Assembly (NCBI RefSeq): GCF_900086645.1
Contig: NZ_LT576451.1
Span: forward strand, 124,001 to 188,000
Origin: Curtobacterium sp. 9128
Lineage (GTDB): Bacteria > Actinomycetota > Actinomycetes > Actinomycetales > Microbacteriaceae
Direction of reading: 5' to 3'
Length of the DNA stretch: 64,000 nt
Shown here: positions 33,435 to 44,538 of the stretch, in pieces
Numbering within the stretch: position 1 is the stretch's first letter
Layout of the letters: the number at the start of each line of letters is the position of its first letter
Made by a program: the position numbers and the translations under genes
Notes under the pieces: model-generated
Seen by the model: the letters and a program-made list of their open reading frames with translations, nothing else
Told to the model about the DNA's origin: nothing
Databases searched by the model: none

Positions 33435-35354
33435 CTACACCAGCGAGTCGCGCCAGGCCGCGTGCAGCTGGGCGAAGCGCCCGGTGCCCGCGATCAGGTC
33501 GTCCGGCGTGCCGTCCTCGACGATCTTGCCGTACTCCATCACGAGCACCCGGTGGGCGATCGCCACGGTCGACAACCGGTGCGCGATGATCACCGCGGTC
33601 CGGTCGGCGAGCAGCGTCTCGAGGCCCTCCTGCACGAGTCGCTCGGACGGGATGTCGAGCGACGCCGTGGCCTCGTCGAGGATGAGCACCTTCGGGTCCG
33701 CGATGAACGCCCGGGCGAACGAGAGCAGCTGCCGCTGGCCCGCCGAGACACGACCGCCGCGCTTGTTCACGTCGGTGTCGTACCCGTCTGGGAGCGCCAT
33801 GATGAACTCGTGCGCGCCGACGGCCTTCGCCGCGGCCTCGATCTCGTGGCGCTCCGCCCCCGGCTTGCCGAGCGCGATGTTGTCCGCCACGGTCCCGGAG
33901 AACAGGTACGCCTCTTGCGTCACCATGACGATCGCACGGCGCATGTCCCGCGAGTCGAGGTCGCGGAGGTCGACGCCGTCGAGCTTCACGGACCCCTGCG
34001 ACGGGTCGTAGAAGCGCGCCATCAGCTTCGCGAGCGTCGACTTCCCCGCACCGGTGGACCCGACGAGCGCGATGGTCTGCCCTGCCGGGATGTGCAGGTC
34101 GAACTCCGGGAGCACGACCTTGCCCTTGTTGTAGGCGAACACGACGTCGTCGAAGTCCATCTTGCCGTGGGCGTCGGCGAGCTTCGTCGGCTTCACGGGC
34201 TCCGGCACGCTCGGCCGTTCCTCGAGGACGCCGGAGATCTTCTCCATCGCCGCCGATGCCGACTGGTACCCGTTGTAGAACATCGCGAGTTCCTGCGCCG
34301 GGTCGAAGAAGCGCTTGGCGTACAGCGCCACCGCGAGCAGCGCACCGACCTCGAGCGTCCCGCCGACGACCCGGAAGCCACCGACGATGACCACGGCGGC
34401 GAGCGTCGCGTTGCCGATGAGCACGAGCACCGGGTCGAACGTCCCGAACAGGTTGAACACCTTCGTGTTCGCCACCCGGTAGTCCTCGACGTAGCCGCCG
34501 TACTCGTCCCGGTTGCGCGACTCCTTGCGGAACGCCTGCACCGCCCTGATGCCGGTCATCGTCTCGACGAAGTGCACGATCACCCGTGCCGACGTGACAC
34601 GGGTCGCCCGGAACAGCGTCTGCGAGTTCGTCTGGAACCAGCGGATCAGGAACCAGAGCGGGACGAGCGACACCGCGAGCACCAGCCCGGACGTCGGGTC
34701 GAGCGAGACGAGGGCCACCGCGGTGAACCCCATGTACAGCACGCCCTGGATGAGCTGGTTCAGCCCGGAGTCGAGCAGCTCGCGGATGGAGTCCAGGTCG
34801 CTCGTCTGGCGGGAGATGATCCGGCCGGACGTGTACGTCTCGTGGAACTCGAGCGACAGCCGCTGCGTGTGCAGGAACACCCGCTTGCGGAGGTCGAACA
34901 GGATCGCCTGGCTGATGCGCGCCGCGAGCACGGTGTACCACGCGGTGAGCACCGCACCGGCGACCGCCACAACGATGTAGGTCGCGACGACGCCGAACGC
35001 CGGCACCCAGTCGTTCTGGTCGAGCACCGCCGGCAGAGCGTTGTCGATGCCCCACGCGATGAGTGCCGGGCCGGCGACCTGCCCGCCCGTCGACACCACC
35101 ACGACGATGCCGAGCAGGACGAGCCGGAGCTTCAGCGGAGCCGCGAGCGACCCGAGCAGGGCGAGGGAGCGGCGCCGCAGGCGCTTGCTCTCCGCCTTGG
35201 TGAAGTCCTCGCGCTCCTCGCCGCGCACGCCCAGGGTGGTGATGGATGCGGTGATCGGCGCGGCAGTCTGCGTGTCCGCAGCGTCGTCGGTGACCGGTGC
35301 CGAGCCTCCAAGCCGGTCGGTCGTGCCGACGGGACGGTTGTCGTGCTGGCTCAT
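33435..35354 (-). CDS. ABC exporter half-transporter (canonical ATPase site)
   Basis: 639 residues: six-helix exporter membrane domain (residues about 80-370) and an ATPase domain. Walker A is GSTGAGKST, the signature is [15 protein letters not shown] (Ser-Ala instead of LSGGQ), Walker B is [12 protein letters not shown] with the catalytic Glu, and the H-loop is [10 protein letters not shown]. Its start overlaps the stop of the partner gene by 4 bp, so the two form a heterodimeric exporter. The N-terminus carries a GAGCCTCC repeat. Confidence 0.94.
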   Translation of the reverse strand: MSQHDNRPVGTTDRLGGSAPVTDDAADTQTAAPITASITTLGVRGEEREDFTKAESKRLRRRSLALLGSLAAPLKLRLVLLGIVVVVSTGGQVAGPALIAWGIDNALPAVLDQNDWVPAFGVVATYIVVAVAGAVLTAWYTVLAARISQAILFDLRKRVFLHTQRLSLEFHETYTSGRIISRQTSDLDSIRELLDSGLNQLIQGVLYMGFTAVALVSLDPTSGLVLAVSLVPLWFLIRWFQTNSQTLFRATRVTSARVIVHFVETMTGIRAVQAFRKESRNRDEYGGYVEDYRVANTKVFNLFGTFDPVLVLIGNATLAAVVIVGGFRVVGGTLEVGALLAVALYAKRFFDPAQELAMFYNGYQSASAAMEKISGVLEERPSVPEPVKPTKLADAHGKMDFDDVVFAYNKGKVVLPEFDLHIPAGQTIALVGSTGAGKSTLAKLMARFYDPSQGSVKLDGVDLRDLDSRDMRRAIVMVTQEAYLFSGTVADNIALGKPGAERHEIEAAAKAVGAHEFIMALPDGYDTDVNKRGGRVSAGQRQLLSFARAFIADPKVLILDEATASLDIPSERLVQEGLETLLADRTAVIIAHRLSTVAIAHRVLVMEYGKIVEDGTPDDLIAGTGRFAQLHAAWRDSLV

Positions 35355-37159
35355 GCCATCGCCTCCTCTCGGGTGTTCGCGTCGTCGTCGTCGAGCGACG
35401 AGATGACGTAGCGGTAGTGCTCGTTGGTGGCCATCAGCTCCGAGTGGGTGCCGACGGCGGTGATGACGCCGTTCTCCATGAGCGCCACGCGGTCGGCGAG
35501 CGTCACGGTGGACGGACGGTGCGCGACGATGAGCGACGTGGTCTCGGCGAGGACCCGGCGGAGTCCTGCCTCGACCCTGGCCTCGGTGTCGACGTCGAGC
35601 GCCGACAAAGGGTCGTCGAGGACCAGCACCGACGGTCGCGCGGCGATCGCGCGGGCCAGTGCCAGACGCTGCCGCTGCCCTCCGGACAGCGAGAGCCCCT
35701 CTTCCCCGACGCGGGTGTCGACGCCGTCGGGCAGGTCGTCCACGAAGGACGCCTGCGCGATGTCGAGCGCCTCGCGCATCAGGGCCTCTGCTTCCTCACC
35801 CTCGACGTCGGGGCGACCGAGCAGCACGTTCTGCCGCACCGTCGTCGAGAACAGGGTGGCGTCCTCGAACGCGACACCGACGTGGCGACGGAGTTCCTCG
35901 CGGGTCAGGTCGCGGATGTCGACGCCGTCGATCGTCACCGACCCACCCGTCACGTCGTAGAGCCGCGGCACGAGCGACAGGAGCGTCGTCTTGCCGCACC
36001 CGGTCAACCCGACGAGCGCCATCGTCTCGCCGGGCTGCAGCTGCAGCTCGACGCCGTTGATCAGGTCCGCGTACTGCGGCGGCGAGTCCTGGTACCGGAA
36101 GTGCACCGCGTTGAACGACAGCGCCCCGTGCGGCTCGGCGATCGTCTTCGGTTCCTGCGGGTCCGTGATCGTGTTCTCGGAGTCCATGACCTCGAAGAAG
36201 CGGTCGACCGCCGTGCGGGTGTCGAACGTCATCGAGAGCAGGAAGCCGATCGACTCGATCGGGAACCGCAGCACCGTCGCCGTCGCGAAGAACGCGAACA
36301 GCTGCCCGACGCTGAGCTGCCCCTGGCTCGCCAGGTAGATGCCGGCGAGGAGGCACAGCGCGAACGCGACGTCCGGCACGAGCAGCAGCCACAGCCAGAT
36401 GCTCGCGATGGCCTTCGCCTTCTTGATCTCCGTGCCGCGGAGCGCCTCGGCCTGCTCGCTGAACTCCTCGAGCTTGTAGCCGCCGCGACCGAACGCCTTG
36501 AGCACGCGGATGCCGTGCACCGACTGCTCGACACTGGTCGCGAGGTCGCCGACCTGGTCCTGGCTGCGGCGCGCGACGACGGAGTACCGGCGCTCGAACA
36601 ACAGCCCGTTGATCCAGAGCGGGATCGAGGCGATGAGGAAGATCAGCCCGAGCAGCCACCCGAAGGTGAACAGCACGACGAAGCCGACGACGATCGTGAC
36701 GATGTTCACCACGAGCAGCACGACGCCGAACGCCAGCCACCGTCGGATCAGTGACAGGTCGGACACGGACCGGGACAGCAGCTGCCCGGACTCCCAGCGG
36801 TCGTGGAACGCCACGGGCAGGTCCTGCAGCTTGGCGTACAGCGCGTTCCGCATGCTGGTCTCGATGCGGGTCGACGGGCGCATCACCATCCGGCGGCGCG
36901 AGGCGATGAAGAACGCCTCGAGCACGCCGAGGGCGAGCACACCGAGGCCGGCCGGCCAGATCTGGGCGGAGTCCTTGGAGGACAGCGGCCCGTCGACGAG
37001 CCACTGCAGGACGTAGGGGATTGCGAGCGCCACCAGGGAGGCACCCATCGCCGCGGCCATGCCGGCGATGAGGCGGCCCTGGTAGGGCTTCACGTAGGGG
37101 TAGATCCGCGCGATGGCACGGAAGGTGGACGGGCGCGCCGTGGTGGGCGACTTGGACAT
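35351..37159 (-). CDS. ABC exporter half-transporter (degenerate ATPase site)
   Basis: 602 residues, exporter membrane domain plus ATPase domain. Walker A is [11 protein letters not shown] and the signature [16 protein letters not shown] is canonical, but Walker B reads [12 protein letters not shown]: the catalytic Glu is Asp. Pairing of a degenerate and a canonical Walker B is typical of heterodimeric exporters (TM287/288, LmrCD, BmrCD), used for drug or peptide export. ATG 37159 has GAGGA nine bases upstream. First gene of the pair. Confidence 0.94.
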   Translation of the reverse strand: MSKSPTTARPSTFRAIARIYPYVKPYQGRLIAGMAAAMGASLVALAIPYVLQWLVDGPLSSKDSAQIWPAGLGVLALGVLEAFFIASRRRMVMRPSTRIETSMRNALYAKLQDLPVAFHDRWESGQLLSRSVSDLSLIRRWLAFGVVLLVVNIVTIVVGFVVLFTFGWLLGLIFLIASIPLWINGLLFERRYSVVARRSQDQVGDLATSVEQSVHGIRVLKAFGRGGYKLEEFSEQAEALRGTEIKKAKAIASIWLWLLLVPDVAFALCLLAGIYLASQGQLSVGQLFAFFATATVLRFPIESIGFLLSMTFDTRTAVDRFFEVMDSENTITDPQEPKTIAEPHGALSFNAVHFRYQDSPPQYADLINGVELQLQPGETMALVGLTGCGKTTLLSLVPRLYDVTGGSVTIDGVDIRDLTREELRRHVGVAFEDATLFSTTVRQNVLLGRPDVEGEEAEALMREALDIAQASFVDDLPDGVDTRVGEEGLSLSGGQRQRLALARAIAARPSVLVLDDPLSALDVDTEARVEAGLRRVLAETTSLIVAHRPSTVTLADRVALMENGVITAVGTHSELMATNEHYRYVISSLDDDDANTREEAMA

Positions 37160-37868
37160 GCGTTGCGTCCTCATGCGTCTGCCGAGACAGGCAGGTCGGT
37201 CCGTCGGTTGCTCGGATCCGGCCTGGAGGCTCGGTGTGCGTTGCGTGGTCATCATCAGCCGGGCGCGTGGTCGCGCGCCACCGCCGTCGCTTCCGTGACG
37301 TCGGTCGGGCCGGTAGGCGCCGAGGGACACTCGTCCCCCGGGTTCTCAGCGGGGTGGTTCGCGGTCGCCGAGCTGCTGTCGTGTGCAGGTGCGGCGCCGC
37401 GAGGCCGTGGGAACGGCCTGGCTAGGCGGCGGCCGCGGCCCGTCGGGGTCGCGGAGCGGGAGTGGTCCCCACGAGGGACACGAGACCTGCCCGGGCAGCC
37501 GTCGCCACTGTTCCGGTCGTCGTGTTCATCGTCACTCCAGTCGTCGTCTTCGTCACCGTTGTGTCCGCGGTGCCGCCGGCTCCTGGGAGTCGTCGGCGTG
37601 CCTGTCGCGGAGCCTTACAGACTATTCGCAGCGACTCTCAGCGCGCAATAGGCTTCGTGCGCTTTTGCCAAATCCGTGGACGAAACCCCGCCCTGCCCGC
37701 CCTGCCGGTACGGCCCCGCCGAGGTTCCGCGCTGCCCCGAAGGCCTGACCGGTCACAACACCCCGCTCAGCTCTGCGGAGTGGTCAAGATCCGTCGCTAA
37801 CACGCCGCGCGCGCGACGATCCACGACCACTCGACGACACACACGCGGGGTGTCGTGACCAGTCGGCC
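37160..37868. other. 709-bp intergenic region, no convincing gene
   Basis: Between the ABC exporter start and the purH stop. Open frames on both strands (for example 37383-37748 and 37462-37800, plus) lack start signals, domains or natural composition. One GGCCTGGAGGCTCGGTG repeat lies at 37220-37236. An AT-richer stretch near 37610-37680 may hold the exporter promoter (minus strand TTGGCA or TTGCGC as weak -35 boxes). The right end is a long imperfect palindrome. Confidence 0.6.
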
Positions 37869-37871
37869 TCA
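37741..37871. repeat. Long imperfect palindrome downstream of purH
   Basis: Outer arms GGTCACAACACCCCGC (37751-37766) and GCGGGGTGTCGTGACC (37845-37860) pair with one mismatch; flanking AGGCC/GGCCT extends them. Inside, GAGTGGTC and GACCACTC pair again, followed by GATC/GATC and GTCG/CGAC. This gives a two-level stem about 110-130 bp long that touches the purH stop. It may be a terminator, a structured RNA or a mobile palindrome. Confidence 0.7.
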
Positions 37872-39488
37872 GTGGAAGAAGTGACGCTCGCCCGTGAAGT
37901 ACATCGTCACGCCGGCTGCCTTCGCCGCGGCGATGACCGCCTCGTCGCGGACGCTACCCCCGGGCTGCGCCACCGCACGGACACCGGCGTCGAGCAGCAC
38001 CTGGAGCCCGTCGGCGAACGGGAAGAAGGCGTCGGACGCGGCGACCGACCCGGCAGCGCGGTCCCCGGCACGGTTCACGGCGAGGTGGCACGAGTCGACC
38101 CGGTTGACCTGCCCCATGCCGACACCGACGGACGCGCCGGCGTTCGCGAGCAGGATCGCGTTCGACTTCACCGCGCGCGAGGCCTTCCACGCGAACGCCA
38201 GGTCCGCCAGGGTGGCGTCGTCCGCGGGCTCGCCCGAGACGAGGTTCCAGGTGGACTGGTCGAACGTCGTGAAGCGGTCGGCATCCTGCACGAGGAACCC
38301 ACCGGAGATCTGCTTGACCTCCCGCGGGGCGAGCGCGAAGTCCGCGGGCAGCGTGAGCAGGCGGATGTTCTTCTTCCGCGACAGGATCTCGAGCGCCTCG
38401 GGGTCGAACCCGGGTGCGACGACGACCTCGGTGAAGATGTCCTTGACGGTCTCGGCCATCGCGACGGTGACAGGACGGTTCGCCGCGATCACCCCACCGA
38501 ACGCCGACAGCGGGTCGCAGGCGTGCGCGGCGGCGTGGGCGGCGGCGATGGGGTCCGCCGCGTCGACGGGTGCGATCGCGATGCCGCAGGGGTTGGCGTG
38601 TTTGATGATCGCCACGGCTGGTGTGTCGAAGTCGAACGCCGCACGGACGGCCGCGTCGGCGTCGACGTAGTTGTTGTAGGACATCTCCTTGCCGTGCAGC
38701 TGCGTCGCCTGCGCGATGCCCGTGCCGCCGTCGGAGGTGTACAGCGCCGCCGCCTGGTGCGCGTTCTCGCCGTAGCGGAGGGTGGCGTGCAGCGAACCGC
38801 CGAGCGACAGCGTCTCGTCGAACGCTCCGGGGGTCTCGATGTCGTGACCGGCGGCTGCGACCACGTCGGACGCGAAGTAGGACGCCACCGCGGTGTCGTA
38901 CGCCGCCGTGTGCGCGAACGCCTGCGCGGCGAGGCGCTTCCGGAGCTCGAGCGAGGTCCCGCCGGCACGGACGGCCTCGACGACCTCGGCGTAGGAGGAC
39001 GGCGACACGACGATCGCCACGTTCGGGTGGTTCTTCGCCGAGGCGCGGACCATCGCGGGGCCGCCGATGTCGACGTTCTCGACGACGGTCGCGGTGTCGG
39101 CACCGGACGCGACGGTCTCGACGAACGGGTACAGGTTCACGACGACGAGCTGGAACGGCTCGATGCCGAGCTCACCGAGCTGCTGCTCGTGCGACTCGAG
39201 GCGCAGGTCGGCGAGGAGCCCCGCGTGCACCGACGGGTGCAGGGTCTTCACCCGACCGTCGAGCGACTCGGGGAAGCCCGTCACGCTCGCGACGTCGGTC
39301 ACGGCGTAGCCCGCGTCACGGATCGTCTGCGCGGTGGACCCCGTCGACACGATCTCGACACCGGAGTCGGCGAGGGCTCCGGCGAGCTCGAGCAGGCCGG
39401 ACTTGTCGCTCACCGAGATGAGCGCGCGACGCACGGGCACGACGTCCCGGTCGCGGTACAGGCTGGGGTCGGCTGCGTGCACGCTCAT
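37869..39488 (-). CDS. purH: Bifunctional AICAR transformylase/IMP cyclohydrolase
   Basis: 539 residues, the last two steps of de novo IMP synthesis. The N-terminal MGS-like cyclohydrolase domain begins [20 protein letters not shown]; the C-terminal transformylase has the KHANPCG catalytic motif ([13 protein letters not shown]) and [20 protein letters not shown]. It uses 10-formyl-THF, and its substrate AICAR monophosphate (ZMP) is the signal sensed by the riboswitch at glyA. Its start overlaps the purN stop by 4 bp. Confidence 0.97.
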   Translation of the reverse strand: MSVHAADPSLYRDRDVVPVRRALISVSDKSGLLELAGALADSGVEIVSTGSTAQTIRDAGYAVTDVASVTGFPESLDGRVKTLHPSVHAGLLADLRLESHEQQLGELGIEPFQLVVVNLYPFVETVASGADTATVVENVDIGGPAMVRASAKNHPNVAIVVSPSSYAEVVEAVRAGGTSLELRKRLAAQAFAHTAAYDTAVASYFASDVVAAAGHDIETPGAFDETLSLGGSLHATLRYGENAHQAAALYTSDGGTGIAQATQLHGKEMSYNNYVDADAAVRAAFDFDTPAVAIIKHANPCGIAIAPVDAADPIAAAHAAAHACDPLSAFGGVIAANRPVTVAMAETVKDIFTEVVVAPGFDPEALEILSRKKNIRLLTLPADFALAPREVKQISGGFLVQDADRFTTFDQSTWNLVSGEPADDATLADLAFAWKASRAVKSNAILLANAGASVGVGMGQVNRVDSCHLAVNRAGDRAAGSVAASDAFFPFADGLQVLLDAGVRAVAQPGGSVRDEAVIAAAKAAGVTMYFTGERHFFH

Positions 39489-40078
39489 GCGCTCGTTGTG
39501 CCCTTCAGGTCGGTGGTGCCGTTGGCGATGTCGAGGATGGTCTGGATGAGCAGGCGCCGCTCGACCGGTTTGATGCGATCGTGCAGCGTCGACTCGGAGT
39601 CGCCGGGGAGCACGGGGACGCGCTCCTGGGCGAGGATCGGGCCGCTGTCGACGCCGTCGTCGACCTTGATGACGCTCGCGCCGGTCTGCCCGACCCCGGC
39701 CGCCAACGCGTCACGCACGCCGTGGGCACCGGGGAACTCCGGCAGGTACGCGGGGTGCGTGTTGATGATCGCGGGACCGAACTCGGACACGACGGCCGGC
39801 GGCAGCAGGCGCATCAGCCCGGAGAGGACGAGGAGGTCTGGCGACCAGGGCCGGATCTGCTCGGCGAGCGCCTGGCCCCACTCGGCACGGGTCTCGTACC
39901 GGGAGAACGGCACCGTGAAGGTCGGGATCGAGTACTCCTCGCCGAGACCGAGTCCCTCGGCGTCACGGTCGGCCCCGATGGCGACGACCCGCGCGGGGTA
40001 CTCCGCATCGCGGGTCGCTTCGAGCAGGGCCCGGAGGTTCGATCCGGCACCGGAGATCAGGACCACCAGTTCGAGCAC
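39485..40078 (-). CDS. purN: Phosphoribosylglycinamide formyltransferase
   Basis: 197 residues, formylates GAR with 10-formyl-THF. Visible: [19 protein letters not shown] (phosphate loop), [20 protein letters not shown] (catalytic Asn and His) and [13 protein letters not shown] (catalytic Asp). GTG start at 40078; 4-bp overlap with purH. Lies 30 bp behind the DUF6350 gene. Confidence 0.97.
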   Translation of the reverse strand: MLELVVLISGAGSNLRALLEATRDAEYPARVVAIGADRDAEGLGLGEEYSIPTFTVPFSRYETRAEWGQALAEQIRPWSPDLLVLSGLMRLLPPAVVSEFGPAIINTHPAYLPEFPGAHGVRDALAAGVGQTGASVIKVDDGVDSGPILAQERVPVLPGDSESTLHDRIKPVERRLLIQTILDIANGTTDLKGTTSA

Positions 40079-40108
40079 GGGGACAAGCCTACCGGCGGTG
40101 GTGCGCTG

Positions 40109-42103
40109 CTACGCCCGGTCGTCCTTGGGTCGGCGCCACCACGGCAGCTCGTCGTCGGCGATCTGGTCGGTGGCGTCCCACCGCGGCTGCTGGGTGGGCG
40201 CCGGTGCTGCCGACTGCTCGTCGACGTCGTCGCGCCCTGCCACGAACTCCTCGGTGCTCCAGGGGAACGCCGGCTGTTCGTCGCGAGCGCCCGCGACCTC
40301 CGGCCGCTCGGGACGGTGCCGGTCCGGACGGTCGTCCGGTGCGCTGTCCGGCCGCTCGGCATCCGCACCGGTCACCCGGTCGCGCAGGTCTCCGGCTCGG
40401 TCGCGGATCCCGCTGGCCCGCTCACGCAGGTCGTCGGCACGGCCACGGACGCCGTCGGCAGCGCCGCGCAGACGGTCGCGGATGCTGCCGCCTCGGCGGA
40501 GCGGCTCGGACGACGCCGGTGCGGTCGTCGGCGACACGACGGCACCGGTGCGCGCCCACTCGGGGATCTCCACATCGGCGTCCGCGTCACGGTCCGGGGC
40601 CGACGCCGGACGGGAGGCCCGTGGTGCGTCCGCCTGGCCCCGCACGTCGTCCTCGATGGTCTCGGTCACGGCATCGCCCGGCTCCGGCGCTCCGGCTCGC
40701 GACGGCACGTCCGCGCGGCGCGCACCGTCGTGCGCTTCCTCGACCGCGAACCGGTGCACGTCGGTCGTCCGCCCGGCACCCGCACGATCGAGCGCGTCGA
40801 GCAGCGAGCCCTCGGCCTGCACCGACGCAGCGTCCTGGTCGTCCTCGGTCTCGTGCCAGCGCTCCCGGGTCCAGGTGCGCTCGGGCATCCGCACGAGGTC
40901 CTGCCCGACGGCGAGGGCCACGATCGCCGGCACGCCGACCTCGAGCGCGGCGAGCGAGCCGACGACCAGCGCGTGCGGTCCGACGTCGGCCAGACGCCCC
41001 GGCCCGAACGACCCGGACGACAACCAGGCGACGAGACCGGTGAGCACACCGGCGACGATCCCGGTCGCGAGGCCGCCGGCAGCGCGGTGCAACGCGCTGT
41101 CCTCGGACCCGAGTGCGCGGACCAGGCGCGGTCGCAGCAACCCACCGACCGCGAACCCGGCGAGGACGGGGACGAGCACCCACAGCAGACCGAACGTGTG
41201 TCCGGACGACGGCAGCGCACCGAAGACCGGGATGCTCGGGATCGGCCCGAGGGTGGTGCCGATCGGCGAGACGCTCGAGCCGGTGCCGATCGCGAACCCG
41301 GGGCCGACGAGCCACGAGGTCGCCCAGCCGACGAAGTCCGGCAGGAACGCCAGCTGCCCGATCGTCAGCGAGATCCCGCCGACGACCCCGGCGTGCGAGC
41401 GCTCGTACAGGGTGATGACCTCGGCGAAGGAGCCGAAGAGCAGGAAGCCGACGACGACCGCCGCTGCGGCGACGACCATCGCGCTCGCAGCGGTACCGGC
41501 TCGCAGTCCGAAGCCCGCGACCGAACGCCACACCGCCGGCACGCGGTCGAGCTGCCCGATGACCCACGCGGTGACCGGATCGGCCGGCATGGAGCGACGA
41601 CGACGGCAGACCTCTGCCGCGACGAGCGCCGGGATCCCGAACCACAGCGCCGGGAACACCACGGCCTGCCACACGGTCGGCTGCGTCGCCGCGGACGTGG
41701 AGGACAGCGCGAGGCCGAGCCCGAGGGCGGCGACCACCCCGGTGCCGACGAGCACGCCCGTGACGCGGTGCTCCGTCTCGGCGAACCGTCGTCCGGCTCG
41801 CCCGCCGAGCCATGCCGTGACGAGTGCGAACCCGAGCGCGGCGAGCGTCACCGAGATCGGGTCGGCGGCACCGCTGACCCCGGAGGCCTTCGCGGTGGCG
41901 GCCCCGAGCACGAACGTCACGTCGACGCCGTGCCCGACCAGCCAGACGCTGCCCGCTGCCTTCCAGAACACGTCCCAGTCGATCTGCAGGCCGTACTCGA
42001 AGCCCCAGAGGAGCGTCAGCGGCACGAGCGCGATCCCGATGCCCACGCCGACCGTCACGATCGCCTCGACGGCGGCAAGCAGTGCGGTTCCCAGGCGGTT
42101 CAT
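40109..42103 (-). CDS. DUF6350 family multi-span membrane protein
   Basis: 664 residues. About ten membrane helices fill residues 1-400 (e.g. AIVTVGVGIGIALVPLTLLW, MVVAAAAVVVGFLLFGSFAE). The C-terminal 260 residues are hydrophilic and include a repeated Arg/Asp-rich helical stretch at about 540-580 (RDRLRGAADG, RGRADDLRER, RDRAGDLRDR). DUF6350 proteins precede purN-purH in many actinobacteria; a role in cell division has been proposed from the name PerM. ATG 42103 has TATCCT 7 bp upstream and no ribosome site: leaderless. Confidence 0.85.
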   Translation of the reverse strand: MNRLGTALLAAVEAIVTVGVGIGIALVPLTLLWGFEYGLQIDWDVFWKAAGSVWLVGHGVDVTFVLGAATAKASGVSGAADPISVTLAALGFALVTAWLGGRAGRRFAETEHRVTGVLVGTGVVAALGLGLALSSTSAATQPTVWQAVVFPALWFGIPALVAAEVCRRRRSMPADPVTAWVIGQLDRVPAVWRSVAGFGLRAGTAASAMVVAAAAVVVGFLLFGSFAEVITLYERSHAGVVGGISLTIGQLAFLPDFVGWATSWLVGPGFAIGTGSSVSPIGTTLGPIPSIPVFGALPSSGHTFGLLWVLVPVLAGFAVGGLLRPRLVRALGSEDSALHRAAGGLATGIVAGVLTGLVAWLSSGSFGPGRLADVGPHALVVGSLAALEVGVPAIVALAVGQDLVRMPERTWTRERWHETEDDQDAASVQAEGSLLDALDRAGAGRTTDVHRFAVEEAHDGARRADVPSRAGAPEPGDAVTETIEDDVRGQADAPRASRPASAPDRDADADVEIPEWARTGAVVSPTTAPASSEPLRRGGSIRDRLRGAADGVRGRADDLRERASGIRDRAGDLRDRVTGADAERPDSAPDDRPDRHRPERPEVAGARDEQPAFPWSTEEFVAGRDDVDEQSAAPAPTQQPRWDATDQIADDELPWWRRPKDDRA

Positions 42104-42206
42104 CGCAGCGAGGATACGGGGCGATCCGTGCCCGGCGGGTGAGCCGCGCGGCTCCTGTGGAGAGTCGGCAGCGTGCGGGCCCCTGTGGATCGTCAGCGGG
42201 AACGAC

Positions 42207-42240
42207 GGGAGGCCCGGTGCGAACCCGCACCGAGCCTCCC
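42207..42240 (-). terminator. Hairpin terminator of sucCD (GGAGGCTCGG family)
   Basis: GGGAGGCCCGGTGC (42207-42220) faces GCACCGAGCCTCCC (42227-42240) with one mismatch that a G-U pair can fill, loop 6 nt. It lies 27 bp past the sucD stop. A GC-rich stem without a strong T-tract is common for actinobacterial terminators. Confidence 0.7.
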
Positions 42241-42266
42241 GGCAGTCCTGACGTGGACGCGACCCG

Positions 42267-43154
42267 CTAGCGGGCGGCGACCACCTCGCGCAGCAGCGCA
42301 GCGGTCTCGGACGGCGTCTTGCCGACCTTGACACCGGCTGCCTCGAGCGCCTGCTTCTTCGCCTCGGCCGTGCCGGCCGAGCCGGACACGATCGCGCCGG
42401 CGTGACCCATCGTCTTGCCCTCTGGCGCGGTGAAGCCCGCGACGTAGCCGACGACCGGCTTCGTGACGTGTGCCTTGATGTAGTCGGCCGCACGCTCCTC
42501 GGCGTCGCCACCGATCTCGCCGATCATGACGATCGCCTCGGTCTCGGGGTCGGCCTCGAACGCGGCGAGCGCGTCGATGTGCGTGGTGCCGATGACCGGG
42601 TCGCCGCCGATGCCGATGGCGGTCGAGAAGCCGAGGTCACGGAGCTCGTACATCATCTGGTAGGTCAGGGTGCCCGACTTCGAGACGAGGCCGATCGGGC
42701 CCTTGCCGGTGATCGTCGCCGGGGTGATGCCGACGAGCGACTCCCCCGGGGTGATGATGCCGGGGCAGTTCGGGCCGATGATGCGGGTCGTCCCGCCCTT
42801 CGCCTTGGCGTGCGCCCAGAACTCCGCCGAGTCCTGCACGGGGATGCCCTCGGTGATCACGACGACGAGCGGGATCTCCGCGTCGATCGCTTCGAGCACG
42901 GCGTCCTTCGCGAACGCCGGCGGGACGAAGACGATCGAGACGTCGGCACCCGTGGTGTCGATGGCCTCGCGCACCGAGCCGAACACCGGCAGGGTGACGT
43001 CGCCGTGGGTGACGGTCGTGCCGGCCTTGCGCGCGTTCACACCACCGACGACCTGGGTGCCGGCCTTGAGCATGAGGGCGGTGTGCTTCGTGCCCTCGCC
43101 GCCGGTGATGCCCTGGACGATGACCTTGGAGTCCTTGTTGAGGAAGATCGACAT
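42267..43154 (-). CDS. sucD: Succinyl-CoA synthetase alpha subunit
   Basis: 295 residues. CoA-binding Rossmann part ([19 protein letters not shown]), [14 protein letters not shown], and the phosphohistidine loop [20 protein letters not shown]. Converts succinyl-CoA to succinate with nucleotide phosphorylation in the TCA cycle, with SucC. ATG 43154 is 11 bp past the sucC stop. Confidence 0.97.
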   Translation of the reverse strand: MSIFLNKDSKVIVQGITGGEGTKHTALMLKAGTQVVGGVNARKAGTTVTHGDVTLPVFGSVREAIDTTGADVSIVFVPPAFAKDAVLEAIDAEIPLVVVITEGIPVQDSAEFWAHAKAKGGTTRIIGPNCPGIITPGESLVGITPATITGKGPIGLVSKSGTLTYQMMYELRDLGFSTAIGIGGDPVIGTTHIDALAAFEADPETEAIVMIGEIGGDAEERAADYIKAHVTKPVVGYVAGFTAPEGKTMGHAGAIVSGSAGTAEAKKQALEAAGVKVGKTPSETAALLREVVAAR

Positions 43155-43165
43155 GGTCAGTCCCT

Positions 43166-44335
43166 TCAGGCCGCTGCTGCAGCGAGTTCGGCGGCCTGCT
43201 CGGCCGCATCGTCCATGGTCGCGGCGACGGTGACGAGCGGGTGCGCCGCCTCCGCCAGGATCCGGCGACCCTCTTCCACGTTGTTGCCGTCGAGGCGCAC
43301 GACGAGCGGCTTGGTGGCCGCGTCGCCGAGGATGCCGAGCGCGGCGACGATGCCGTTCGCGACGGCGTCGCAGGCGGTGATGCCGCCGAAGACGTTCACG
43401 AAGACGCTCTTCACCTGCGGGTCGCCGAGGATCACGTCGAGGCCGTTCGCCATGACCTCCGCCGAGGCACCGCCGCCGATGTCGAGGAAGTTGGCGGGCT
43501 TCACACCGCCGTGACGTTCCCCGGCGTAGGCGACGACGTCGAGCGTCGACATGACGAGCCCCGCGCCGTTGCCGATGACGCCGACCTGGCCGTCGAGCTT
43601 CACGTAGTTGAGGCCGTGGGCCTTCGCCTTGGCCTCGAGCGGGTCCTCGCTCGCGGTGTCCTCGAGCGCCTTGTGGGCGTCGTGGCGGAAGTCCGCGTTC
43701 TCGTCGAGGGAGACCTTGCCGTCGAGCGCCAGGATCTGGCCGTCGCCGGTGCGGACGAGGGGGTTCACCTCGACCAGGGTGGCGTCCTCGCCCTTGTAGA
43801 CGTCGTAGAGCTTCACGAACACGTCGGCGACCTGGTCGCGGAGCGCCTCGGGGAAGTTCGCCTGCGTCGCGATGTCGAGCGCAGCCGCCTTGTCGATCCC
43901 GGTCAGCGGGTCGACCTCGACGCGTGCGAGCGCCTCGGGCTTCTCGACCGCGAGCTGCTCGATCTCCATGCCGCCCTCGACGCTGACGAGCGACAGGTAG
44001 GAGCGGTTGGCGCGGTCGAGGAGCACCGAGAAGTAGAACTCCTCGGCGATGTCCGCACCCTGCGCGATCATGACGCGCTTGACGGTGTGGCCCTTGATGT
44101 CGAGGCCGAGGATGGCCTGGGCGTGCTCGAACGCCTCGTCCGGGGTCTTCGCGACCTTCACGCCGCCCGCCTTGCCGCGGCCGCCGACCTTCACCTGGGC
44201 CTTCACGACGACGACGCCGCCGATCTTCTCGGCCGCTGCCCTCGCCTCCTCTGGGGTGTCGGCGATGATCCCCTGCAGAACGGGGACGCCGTAGGACTCG
44301 AAGAGGTCCCTGGCCTGATACTCGAAAAGATCCAC
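43166..44335 (-). CDS. sucC: Succinyl-CoA synthetase beta subunit
   Basis: 389 residues with an ATP-grasp domain: [20 protein letters not shown] start, [40 protein letters not shown] and the nucleotide specificity/phosphate loop [39 protein letters not shown] 44335 has GGAAG eight bases upstream. Forms an operon with sucD. Confidence 0.97.
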   Translation of the reverse strand: MDLFEYQARDLFESYGVPVLQGIIADTPEEARAAAEKIGGVVVVKAQVKVGGRGKAGGVKVAKTPDEAFEHAQAILGLDIKGHTVKRVMIAQGADIAEEFYFSVLLDRANRSYLSLVSVEGGMEIEQLAVEKPEALARVEVDPLTGIDKAAALDIATQANFPEALRDQVADVFVKLYDVYKGEDATLVEVNPLVRTGDGQILALDGKVSLDENADFRHDAHKALEDTASEDPLEAKAKAHGLNYVKLDGQVGVIGNGAGLVMSTLDVVAYAGERHGGVKPANFLDIGGGASAEVMANGLDVILGDPQVKSVFVNVFGGITACDAVANGIVAALGILGDAATKPLVVRLDGNNVEEGRRILAEAAHPLVTVAATMDDAAEQAAELAAAAA

Positions 44336-44538
44336 GCTGTTCTTCTTCCCGCACTCGTCGTGCGATCGGCATCGGTTTCGCAGGTCGCAGCGCTCAGCAT
44401 CGAGGGTCGCTCGATGTCGAGACAACGGCCGTGACAGAGCCTAGCGCCGCCACATGGACACCCGGTCCGCGTGCCCCGGATCCTGGGCGACCCGCCAGGG
44501 GCCCGGCGTACACCAGGAGGCCCGACGGAAGGAGCGCC

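Noticed and set aside
37383..37800. Plus-strand frames in the 709-bp gap as a small membrane protein
   Set aside because: One short Val-rich stretch only; no start signal, and the C-terminus runs into the long palindrome.
37872..42251. Plus-strand open frame of 1459 codons
   Set aside because: It runs antisense through purH, purN and DUF6350, all of which have clear family motifs.
44393..44420. CATCGA...TCGATG near the sucC promoter as an operator
   Set aside because: The arms are only 6 bp and match nothing known; too weak to call.
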